From the IMG/VR virus record IMGVR_UViG_3300037475_000211, positions 1 through 64,000 of that record: a DNA stretch of 64,000 nt, one strand, 5' to 3'. Position numbers and translations under genes: made by a program. The notes under the pieces were generated by a model. It worked only from the letters and a program-made list of their open reading frames with translations, made no database searches and was not told the DNA's origin. Positions 37,629 to 44,603 of this stretch are shown here, one piece after another (position 1 is the first letter of the stretch; each line of letters begins with the position of its first letter). Source of the stretch: a virus.

Positions 37629-38789
37629 ATGTCGATTCAACAATTACTAGATATTCCATTTCGAACATTCATTTATACAACAGGTTGCGGCGCTGGTATC
37701 CAAAATAAACTTTGGAAATTACCTGGATGCTCTTCGTTTTTAGCTGGCTGTGGTTTTCCATATGCTCCCGAGTTAACATCTGAAGTTATTGGATATACTC
37801 CAAGTAAGTTTGTTTCTAAAGAAACTGCTATTGAATTAGCAATGTCAGCGTATATGAAAGCATTTGATGCTAGTAAATCAGATATGAATGTAATTGGTAT
37901 TGGTTTATCTGGTTCAGTAGCATCGGCTATTGAGCATAGAGGGGATCATAGGTTGTATGTAGCAGCTGTTCATAACAAAGGTTGTGATGTTACTTACGTT
38001 AAACTATCTAAAGGTAGTGGTGCTATTAAACGAGAAGAAGATGGTGATATTTCCAATTCTTTAATTTTAAAAACTCTATATGGTGTTCTTGGTCTAGAAG
38101 ATAAGATGATGTTTAAATGGTCTTATCAAGGATCTTGTTATACTCCAGAAATTGAATTATCAGAAGAGTCTGAGTTACTTTATTCCTTAATTCAAGAACG
38201 ACCATTTTTTAAATCAGATGGCAGCAAGTGTTCTAGCCCAGAATTCTTTTCTGGAGAAGATTATTCAAATTATGTTTTTTATCCAGGTAGTTTTAATCCA
38301 CTTCACTATGGACACCTGAATGCTAAGAAGGCTGCATTTAATGCAGCGGTTCATTTAAATAATGATATAAAGGATACTATTTTTACGACTTGTGTTAATC
38401 CTCCGCATAAAAATAAACTATCTTCTGTTGAAATTTTACAAAGAATTAAGCAGATGCGCGGACAAAATTTTCTATTAACTTGGGACGATCCATATTATAC
38501 TCACAAAGCAAAGATGTTTCCAGGGAGCAATATTATTATAGGAACAGATGTTTTGTTATCGATATTTGATCCTAAATGGAATCTTGATCCAATAGAGATG
38601 CTTAATTCTTTTAAAGAAAATAGAGTTAGATTTTTAGTTCGAGGAAGACTTATCGATGGTAAGTTTATTAGTTTAGCTGATTGTAGGGCACAAATAAAAT
38701 TATTAAATGATAATAATTATTATAATTTGTTTGCTCATGTTGATGGTAGAGATGATATTTCTTCTACTGAATTAAGAAATAAAAAATGA
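37629..38789 (+). CDS. nadD: fusion of CinA/PncC-like domain and NadD-like adenylyltransferase, 386 aa
   Basis: Residues 1-170 resemble the CinA C-terminal domain, NMN deamidase (PncC): TTGCGAG, LPGCSSFLAGC, VSKETAIELAMSAY, IGIGLSGSVAS, HRGDHRLYVA. Residues 215-386 are a nicotinate/nicotinamide mononucleotide adenylyltransferase: FYPGSFNPLHYGHL with HxGH at 226-229 and the late ISSTELR (377-383). Together they could convert NMN to NaMN and then adenylate it, or adenylate NMN directly. Strong leader AAAAAGG. A rare domain pairing. Confidence 0.85.
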   Translation: MSIQQLLDIPFRTFIYTTGCGAGIQNKLWKLPGCSSFLAGCGFPYAPELTSEVIGYTPSKFVSKETAIELAMSAYMKAFDASKSDMNVIGIGLSGSVASAIEHRGDHRLYVAAVHNKGCDVTYVKLSKGSGAIKREEDGDISNSLILKTLYGVLGLEDKMMFKWSYQGSCYTPEIELSEESELLYSLIQERPFFKSDGSKCSSPEFFSGEDYSNYVFYPGSFNPLHYGHLNAKKAAFNAAVHLNNDIKDTIFTTCVNPPHKNKLSSVEILQRIKQMRGQNFLLTWDDPYYTHKAKMFPGSNIIIGTDVLLSIFDPKWNLDPIEMLNSFKENRVRFLVRGRLIDGKFISLADCRAQIKLLNDNNYYNLFAHVDGRDDISSTELRNKK

Positions 38790-39016
38790 AGTTTACTGAT
38801 GCTAATGCAAGAGACTGGTTATTTAAAACTGGCATTGAGTTAGCTAGTGATTGCTTATACGAAGATGGTGGCACACTTATTTATTATGCTAAATCTCATA
38901 AAGACAAGATAGATGAGGAGCATTTTCGTAAAATTATTAAAACTGTATTGTGGTGGGATGATGAAGACATAGATTCTGCAGTTATTGAAATTAAAAAATT
39001 AACAGCTTTTATTTGA
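38786..39016 (+). CDS. small protein with LTAFI tail, 76 aa
   Basis: Mostly helical (ANARDWLFKTGIELASDCLY, EEHFRKIIKTVLWW) and ends VIEIKKLTAFI. Differs from most tail genes in lacking a beta-rich body. Overlaps the NAD fusion gene by ATGA. Confidence 0.65.
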   Translation: MKFTDANARDWLFKTGIELASDCLYEDGGTLIYYAKSHKDKIDEEHFRKIIKTVLWWDDEDIDSAVIEIKKLTAFI

Positions 39017-39024
39017 GGATTAAA

Positions 39025-39660
39025 ATGAGCAAAGTATATTGTGAAAAAACTAAGAAGTATATTAATCAAGACGATCGAAAGAAGTATTCTTTTACTGGAG
39101 AAACTCGCAAACTTGGAACAACTCGTTGTGCAGTTTTAAAGCATGCTGATACTAAACAAACCTATTTAAAGCCTTGGGATGACTTCGGATTCTTGGTAAG
39201 GAAGAAAGGCGAAGCTAATATGTATGCTAAGCTTGACAATAAGAAAGTACGAACCTTAGTCAAGGACTTCTATACTTCTTCCTTAGATGAAGAACAATTT
39301 AAAGATAAGGTTGAATCTTATGCTCGTCAATATGGAGTATGTAACGAGACGATTTTGTCAGTAATTAATGGTGAATCATGGCGTCATATTACAGTTAATT
39401 ATATTAAACAACTTCAGGCAGGTAATACTAAAGTGGTTGAAAATGTTATTGCTGCCACCAATAAAGTAAAGGGAAGAAATAAGCTTAGTCCTAATCTTGC
39501 TAAATTTATGATTCGAGACCACTTTATCAACAAAGTTCCAGTTGTTGATCTATCAAAGAAGTTTTTAGTGTCTATCTCGACCGCTCGTCGAGTTATTGCA
39601 GGAAAAGCTTTTAAAGAAGTAACTGTACCTGCCCTTGCTGAAGTTTCTAAGTGGAAATAA
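39025..39660 (+). CDS. helix-turn-helix protein with two repeats, 211 aa
   Basis: N-terminal 90 residues mixed, then two similar segments: QYGVCNETILSVINGESWRHIT and FLVSISTARRVIAGKAFKEVT, each a helix-turn-helix followed by a W/F-x-x-I/V-T. This repeat type is common at the ends of homing endonucleases, so the gene may be a domesticated DNA-binding relative. Start after GAGGATTAAA. Confidence 0.7.
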   Translation: MSKVYCEKTKKYINQDDRKKYSFTGETRKLGTTRCAVLKHADTKQTYLKPWDDFGFLVRKKGEANMYAKLDNKKVRTLVKDFYTSSLDEEQFKDKVESYARQYGVCNETILSVINGESWRHITVNYIKQLQAGNTKVVENVIAATNKVKGRNKLSPNLAKFMIRDHFINKVPVVDLSKKFLVSISTARRVIAGKAFKEVTVPALAEVSKWK

Positions 39661-39849
39661 ATGAGCACAAAAAATTCAATATATCCTTGTCCCATATGTC
39701 AATTACCTATGTTTATAACTGGAACAGATAATAAAAATAGAAAAATAGGAAGTTGTGGACATGTTTGGTCGTTTAAAAAAACTAGATCAGCAAAGAAATT
39801 AGATAGAAAATATGTGGTTACACCATTCGGATTAGAATTGAGAAAGTAA
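39661..39849 (+). CDS. zinc-ribbon small protein, 62 aa
   Basis: YPCPICQLPMF and IGSCGHVW give a C-x2-C ... C-x-H site; basic end (KKTRSAKKLDRKY). It directly follows the HTH gene. Confidence 0.65.
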   Translation: MSTKNSIYPCPICQLPMFITGTDNKNRKIGSCGHVWSFKKTRSAKKLDRKYVVTPFGLELRK

Positions 39850-39878
39850 TTTTAAAATTTAAATAAATTTTAAATAAT

Positions 39879-39907
39879 TTGACACGCCCTCGTTGAGTGT
39901 TAATTAT
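39879..39907 (+). promoter_or_regulatory. possible sigma70 promoter before YgiB/YgiC-like genes
   Basis: TTGACA at 39879-39884 lies behind a very A+T-rich stretch and 17 bases before TAATTA. The -35 is perfect; the -10 is weak. It is the only gap before the pair of genes at 39935 and 40308. Confidence 0.4.
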
Positions 39908-39934
39908 TGATTTTCAATCAAAGGATAATAAATT

Positions 39935-40306
39935 ATGAAACAAAGTAAGAATATTAATTTAATATTTATCAATGTTGTGGCGGCTTCTTTATTAGCTGGC
40001 TGTTCTACACCACAAGATAATAAGCAATGTGTTGATGAAAATGGTGTAGTGATTGATGAATCTAATTGTAATCCTGATAGTGTTGGTTATAGCCCTCACT
40101 ATCGCTGGTATTATGGTGGAGGTTTGTTTAATAGGGGCATGCGAGTAAATGGTGGCAGCTATTATCCTAACAATGGTCGTTCTTATGTAACACCTTCACA
40201 AAGAGCTATTTCTGGTGGAGAAAGTGTTTCTGGAGGATCGAAAGTATCTTCTCCAATTAGTCGTGGTGGATTTGGAACAACCGGGCATTCTTCAGGCGGA
40301 GAATAA
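39935..40306 (+). CDS. YgiB-like (DUF1190-type) lipoprotein, 123 aa
   Basis: Lipoprotein signal ending LLAGCS (Cys23). The mature part has paired cysteines (QCVDENG, SNCNPD), a Tyr/Gly-rich segment (YRWYYGGGLF) and a Ser/Gly-rich tail ending GFGTTGHSSGGE. In enterobacteria ygiB (DUF1190) stands directly before ygiC, and here a YgiC-like synthetase follows. The name rests on context and composition more than on sequence. Confidence 0.65.
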   Translation: MKQSKNINLIFINVVAASLLAGCSTPQDNKQCVDENGVVIDESNCNPDSVGYSPHYRWYYGGGLFNRGMRVNGGSYYPNNGRSYVTPSQRAISGGESVSGGSKVSSPISRGGFGTTGHSSGGE

Positions 40307-40307
40307 G

Positions 40308-41456
40308 ATGTTAAGAAAAACTACTTCTGTAAGAAAAAATTGGGAAAAGACTATTGAATCTCAAGGGTTTTTATTTCATTCAGTTGAAGGTAAACCTTAT
40401 TGGGATGAGTCTGCATATTATGAGTTTACTTCTGCACAAGTAGATGAATTAGAAGCTGCTACTAATACTTTACATGAGATGTGTTTAGCTGCTGTACAGC
40501 ACGTTATTGACAACAAACTATATGCTAAGCTTCATATTCCTGAATGGGCAATTCCTTTAATTGAATATTCTTGGAACAACGAAACACCTGCTATTTATGG
40601 TCGATTTGATTTTTCTTATGATGGAAAATCTTCTCCCAAGATGTTAGAGTATAATGCGGACACTCCGACTTCTTTATTAGAGTCTGGTGTTATTCAGTGG
40701 TTTTGGATGAAGGATAAGTTTCCTGCCGCCGATCAATTTAATTCTATTCATGAAAAATTGGTTGCCAAATGGACTGAGTTAAAAGACTATTTGAATTTTG
40801 GTCCCTTATATTTTACTGGACTTGATATGATTGAAGACTATATGAATCTTCAATATATGATGGAGACTGCTAAGCAAGGTGGACTTGAAGTAAAGGAAAT
40901 TAATATTGCCGATATTGGTTGGCATAATATTGATCAAAAGTTTATTGATAATGAGTACTATACCATTACTAATATGTTTAAACTTTATCCTTGGGAGTGG
41001 TTATTGCATGAAGAATTTGGCAAAAACATTGCAGCATGCTTTGATAAGACTTTTTGGATTGAACCACCATGGAAACTTATCCTTTCTAATAAAGGAATTC
41101 TACCTATTTTATGGGAATTAAATCCAAATCATCCTAACTTGTTGCCGGCATTCTTTGATAAGAATCCTGCTCTTGGAGATAAATTTATTACAAAACCGCT
41201 TTATTCTCGTGAAGGTTCTAATATAACTATTTTTGATGAATCTTCTAAAGAGCTAAAGGTGATGGAAACTGATGGTGAATATGGTGAAGAAGGAGTTATC
41301 TTCCAAAAGTTTGCACCATTAGCTGATTTTGATGGCAATCATCCAATGATTGGTAGTTGGGTGATTGATGGAGTTTCGGCTGGTATTGGTATCAGAGAAG
41401 ATAAGACTTTGATTACTGGAAATTTTAGTCGCTTTGTTCCGCACATCTTTAAATAA
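40308..41456 (+). CDS. glutathionylspermidine synthase-family ATP-grasp protein (YgiC-like), 382 aa
   Basis: Recognisable GSP-synthase strings: GRFDFSYDGKSSPKMLEYNA, DTPTSLLESGVIQW, WIEPPWKLILSNKGILPILW, HPNLLPAFF, KPLYSREGSNI, and QKFAPLADFDG-H-MIGSWV near the end. These are the ATP-grasp C-terminal domain shared by Gss and YgiC/YjfC. It lacks the amidase domain. It would join an amine and a carboxylate using ATP; the substrate is unknown. Start set at 40308. Confidence 0.85.
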   Translation: MLRKTTSVRKNWEKTIESQGFLFHSVEGKPYWDESAYYEFTSAQVDELEAATNTLHEMCLAAVQHVIDNKLYAKLHIPEWAIPLIEYSWNNETPAIYGRFDFSYDGKSSPKMLEYNADTPTSLLESGVIQWFWMKDKFPAADQFNSIHEKLVAKWTELKDYLNFGPLYFTGLDMIEDYMNLQYMMETAKQGGLEVKEINIADIGWHNIDQKFIDNEYYTITNMFKLYPWEWLLHEEFGKNIAACFDKTFWIEPPWKLILSNKGILPILWELNPNHPNLLPAFFDKNPALGDKFITKPLYSREGSNITIFDESSKELKVMETDGEYGEEGVIFQKFAPLADFDGNHPMIGSWVIDGVSAGIGIREDKTLITGNFSRFVPHIFK

Positions 41457-41460
41457 TTTA

Positions 41461-41754
41461 ATGTCTTTATCTAAAATTTACAGAGTTTCACCCAAGAAAG
41501 AATATAATGGTAGAACCGGAAGAAACTTTACATTTATTTGCCAAAAAAGAATAAAGTTTTTCTTTCTTTATTTTTGGACTAATATAGATAGTAATTCATA
41601 TTATACGTCAGAAGACGCAGAAGTTTTTCTTAAATCTTATTTAAGAGAAAAGTATTATGTTAAATATTTTTGTATTGAAAATAACTTATCTATTTTTGAT
41701 GGTGAAACTCTAATTGAGTTAGAAAAGAAAACAAAATTGAAAGCATTTCTTTAA
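41461..41754 (+). CDS. small protein with LKAFL tail, 97 aa
   Basis: Basic aromatic first half (IYRVSPKKEYNGRTGRNF, RIKFFFLYFWTN), then SEDAEVFLKSYLREKYYVKY and the end KTKLKAFL. Paralogue of the next gene (S-x-x-x-A-E-x-F/Y-L-x-x-x-L pattern). Confidence 0.65.
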   Translation: MSLSKIYRVSPKKEYNGRTGRNFTFICQKRIKFFFLYFWTNIDSNSYYTSEDAEVFLKSYLREKYYVKYFCIENNLSIFDGETLIELEKKTKLKAFL

Positions 41755-42026
41755 TGTATAGAATAAAAAGTCAACGTTTAAGTGATGATTATTATATTTA
41801 TTATATAGAATTGAAAACAAAATTCTTATTCTTCTCTTATTGGAAGAGGCAGGCACATAAACTTTTATATTCTCAAAAAGAAGCTGAAGATTATTTACCT
41901 TTTCTTCTTGCTGAAAAAGAAGCAAGTAAAAAGATTAAATATTATCATATTATTGGTGATGAAATTTCATCAGGAAACTCTGAATCTGAAGCAATTAAAA
42001 AATTTAAGTTAAGGGCGTTTTCATAA
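41754..42026 (+). CDS. small protein with LRAFS tail, 90 aa
   Basis: Resembles the previous product: basic start with YYIYYIELKTKFLFFSYW, then QKEAEDYLPFLLAEKE and the end KFKLRAFS. TAATG junction. Confidence 0.65.
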   Translation: MYRIKSQRLSDDYYIYYIELKTKFLFFSYWKRQAHKLLYSQKEAEDYLPFLLAEKEASKKIKYYHIIGDEISSGNSESEAIKKFKLRAFS

Positions 42027-42033
42027 TTAAAAT

Positions 42034-42360
42034 ATGTATATATCAAAAGTTGTAGAGTGTAAGTCTCTTTTAGAAATTTTCTTTTTTATAAAAGAAGAGT
42101 TATTAAATGGCGTAAAGCCCGTAGAGATTTATAGATCACAAGTATCTTGTGATGAAAAGTATAGAACATTATTAGATAATGATTATTATTTTTGGCCATT
42201 CGAAAGTGGTATAGCATACTCTATACATTTTAATAATTATTATAAAGACAATTTTTTTTATAAAGATATTAGAGACTTAAATACAGAAGATTATTTTAAA
42301 TTTATTATTAATAATGCTGATAGAATTGATAAAATGTATAAGATGAAAGCTTTTTTATAA
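42034..42360 (+). CDS. small protein with MKAFL tail, 108 aa
   Basis: Helical N-terminus (LLEIFFFIKEELLNGVKPVE), aromatic middle (NDYYFWPFESGIAYSIHF), end KMYKMKAFL. Third of a run of three tail genes. Confidence 0.65.
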   Translation: MYISKVVECKSLLEIFFFIKEELLNGVKPVEIYRSQVSCDEKYRTLLDNDYYFWPFESGIAYSIHFNNYYKDNFFYKDIRDLNTEDYFKFIINNADRIDKMYKMKAFL

Positions 42361-42369
42361 AGGAAAATT

Positions 42370-43218
42370 ATGTGTATTTCAACTAGTTTGAGCAGAATGT
42401 CAGATACTTTATTGTATTCTGGAGAAGGTACTTATAATGATAAGTATGTTCATGTGATGGCATATCAAAATTCAGCCTATAATTTATCTAATGTCGCCAA
42501 TGCTATGATTCTTCCGTTTCCGACTTCTCAGGAAATGAATGAGAATAACATTATAGATACGACTACCTTCTCTTCTTTCTTAAAAAATATCTCTGATGCA
42601 ACCAAGTTACACAGTAAAATGTTGGGAGGGTTCGCACTTAATAGTGATAAATTAGGATCTCGAAGCTTTAAAGTTTTTGATAAGGGATCTTATACTGTAG
42701 TTCTGGCAAATGATTTAAATAAGATTCAAGATGCATTACAGTTTGTTCCAGAGCATAAGAGACCTATCATCACTGATGAGTTCTTAGAAGGTTATGGATC
42801 TTTATATAAAGATCTTCCAGTCGCTATTTGTTGTTGGGCTGGCAATGTAAAAGCCGAGCCTTTGTTATGGTGGTATGAGCCTAAGGATAAGGAAACATTC
42901 TTTATTCCAACTATGGATGCTCATGATGGTAAAGCACCAATGCCACGAGTTACAGTTGATACAGATCATATCATCTCGGTAGGATCTGCAGTAAATGACT
43001 TATCTACGTCTAAAGTTTATTATAATCAAAAAATTCCAACCAGTGTAGCCGGTCTTTTACCAACTTCAGTATATGGAACTAAAATAAATTTTGGCATTCC
43101 TAATGGTGATATGTGGATTGATGTTAGGCAGCCGGGTCATTTTCCGCTACTTAACAGAGGTCTATTTAATACTAGAGAAGTGTTCGCTAGAGATATTAGA
43201 ATGGATGGATGGTACTAA
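42370..43218 (+). CDS. hypothetical protein, 282 aa, N-terminal MCIS
   Basis: Strong start after AAAGGAAAATT. Begins MCISTSLSRMSDTLLYSGEG; a Cys2 exposed after Met removal is the set-up of N-terminal nucleophile hydrolases, but no other Ntn motif is clear. Contains NAMILPFPT, DEFLEGYGSLYKDLPVAICC and WWYEPKDKETFFIPTMDAHDG. Possibly a conserved bacterial family; its function is unknown to me. Confidence 0.65.
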   Translation: MCISTSLSRMSDTLLYSGEGTYNDKYVHVMAYQNSAYNLSNVANAMILPFPTSQEMNENNIIDTTTFSSFLKNISDATKLHSKMLGGFALNSDKLGSRSFKVFDKGSYTVVLANDLNKIQDALQFVPEHKRPIITDEFLEGYGSLYKDLPVAICCWAGNVKAEPLLWWYEPKDKETFFIPTMDAHDGKAPMPRVTVDTDHIISVGSAVNDLSTSKVYYNQKIPTSVAGLLPTSVYGTKINFGIPNGDMWIDVRQPGHFPLLNRGLFNTREVFARDIRMDGWY

Positions 43219-43224
43219 AATAGT

Positions 43225-43240
43225 TCCCATCATCTAACGG
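43225..43240 (+). repeat. TCCCATC-N3-TAACGG motif, copy 7
   Basis: Perfect match with N3 = ATC, continuing TGGTGTTACATG. Located 23 bases before the tRNA-like sequence at 43263. Confidence 0.75.
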
Positions 43241-43262
43241 TGGTGTTACATGAATTAACAAT

Positions 43263-43339
43263 GTCTCGATACCGGCTCATTTTTCTAAATTGAGTACCGT
43301 AATTGGATTATGTAGGTTCGATCCCTACTCGAGATGCCA
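43263..43339 (+). tRNA. tRNA-like element without a normal D-arm
   Basis: Acceptor GTCTCGA pairs with TCGAGAT, followed by G and CCA. The T-arm is canonical (GTAGG TTCGATC CCTAC). Between acceptor and T-arm there are 42 bases that fold as one hairpin (CTCA/TGAG with CGG/CCG below) whose loop holds TTTTTCTAAAT; read as an anticodon loop TTTCTAA it would carry TCT (Arg). No D-arm is seen. It is either an armless or decayed tRNA or a tRNA mimic. Confidence 0.5.
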
Positions 43340-43356
43340 GGCAATTGTAAATTAAT

Positions 43357-43683
43357 ATGAATTTTAACGAAGCTTTTAAATCTTTTAAAGATAAATATTT
43401 ATCTACTCCAAGAGTAATTAATATCATTGAGAATGATTTTGGTGGAAATGATATTACTGTTCTTTATTATGATAAGCATGATAAGTCTCCGCCTTTAACT
43501 ATGTCTTCTTGGGAAGGCTATCCTGTTGTTCATAGGGGAATGATTGAACTTAGAGATATGTGGGAACATATATTTGATATTCAGGTATTGAATGATCCCA
43601 ACTCTTGGGAGCAAGAAGTCCCAATGTCTTGTCATTATAAGTCTGTTGCTAAAAAGATAGCTGAATATGAATTGAGGAAATAA
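43357..43683 (+). CDS. hypothetical protein, 108 aa
   Basis: Alpha/beta protein with IIENDFGGNDITVLYYDKHD and WEGYPVVHRGMIELRDMWEH. Follows the tRNA-like element. Not recognised. Confidence 0.65.
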   Translation: MNFNEAFKSFKDKYLSTPRVINIIENDFGGNDITVLYYDKHDKSPPLTMSSWEGYPVVHRGMIELRDMWEHIFDIQVLNDPNSWEQEVPMSCHYKSVAKKIAEYELRK

Positions 43684-43708
43684 TTCTACTACACAGAAAT
43701 GAAATAAC

Positions 43709-43718
43709 TGATATATAA
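43709..43718 (+). promoter_or_regulatory. TGATATATAA element before LAGLIDADG gene
   Basis: TGATATATAA six bases before the ATG at 43725; identical to the element at 61300. No Shine-Dalgarno is visible between it and the ATG. Confidence 0.35.
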
Positions 43719-43724
43719 TAACGT

Positions 43725-44465
43725 ATGAGTTGTTTAAATTGTAGTGAATTAATTAAGTGTAAGCATTGTTATGATAAAGAACGATATTTAAAAATAAAAG
43801 AGGGTAGTTGGAAATTCAATCCAACACCACCAAATCATTTAACTGATGTTCAAGAGCAAGTTTTAATAGGCGGTCTTTTAGGAGATTTACACTTATATCA
43901 ATATAAGAATCAAATAAACTCAGGTATTGCTGTAGGTCGCTCAATTAAAGATAAAGAATATTTAGAATATCAATTTAATTTGTTCAAAGGTTTTTGTTCA
44001 TCAGGAATTAAAATTAGAGATACTTTTGACAAAAGAACTAATAAAAAATACAGTGGATGTTCTTTTAGAACACAAGTGGCTCCCATTTTTCAATCATTTA
44101 AAAATAAATGGTATCCTAATAATATTAAAACTATTCCTTTAGATTTAAAATTAACTCCAAAGATATGTGCTATCTGGTTTTGTGATGATGGTAGTGTTAA
44201 TAATGTTTCTAAAAGTGGAAGAATAACTTTATCTTTATATACTGATGGCTTTCTTAAAAAAGAAGTAGAGTTTTTAAGAGACATTCTAAATAAAGAATTA
44301 GATAGTAATTTTAAAATTGGTAAGAAAAATTCTACTAAAGATCCAGATAAAGGATATTATATGTGTGGACAACATGAAAGCTCAATGAAATTGATTAAAT
44401 ATATGAAACCAGAATTTCCTATCTCTATGAGTCGAAAGTCTGATAAATGGAAAGGTTTAATTTAA
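43725..44465 (+). CDS. LAGLIDADG homing endonuclease, 246 aa
   Basis: Two LAGLIDADG-type helices: VLIGGLLGDLHLY near residue 46 and ICAIWFCDDGSVN near residue 145, as in LAGLIDADG_2 enzymes. An N-terminal CLNCSELIKCKHC adds a zinc knuckle. Unlike the other four endonucleases it is on the + strand, in an intergenic gap. Confidence 0.9.
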   Translation: MSCLNCSELIKCKHCYDKERYLKIKEGSWKFNPTPPNHLTDVQEQVLIGGLLGDLHLYQYKNQINSGIAVGRSIKDKEYLEYQFNLFKGFCSSGIKIRDTFDKRTNKKYSGCSFRTQVAPIFQSFKNKWYPNNIKTIPLDLKLTPKICAIWFCDDGSVNNVSKSGRITLSLYTDGFLKKEVEFLRDILNKELDSNFKIGKKNSTKDPDKGYYMCGQHESSMKLIKYMKPEFPISMSRKSDKWKGLI

Positions 44466-44603
44466 ATGCCATTTCACGTGTGTTCTGATGAAATTTTAAT
44501 GCTCATGGCTATGATTCCTTTTATAGGTTTCTATTTTAAGAAGCTTCATCTTTGGTATCATATTAAAATGAAACATAGAGACCATAACGGTAACAAAGCA
44601 TGA
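44466..44603 (+). CDS. small membrane-associated peptide, 45 aa
   Basis: One hydrophobic helix (EILMLMAMIPFIGFYF) followed by a His/Lys-rich end (KKLHLWYHIKMKHRDHNG). Overlaps the next gene (ATGA), so it may be a partner of the 547-aa protein. Confidence 0.55.
   Translation: MPFHVCSDEILMLMAMIPFIGFYFKKLHLWYHIKMKHRDHNGNKA

Noticed and set aside
44583-44592. CCATAACGGTAAC as a tenth copy of the repeat
   Set aside because: It lacks TCCCATC and its spacing, and lies inside a small gene.
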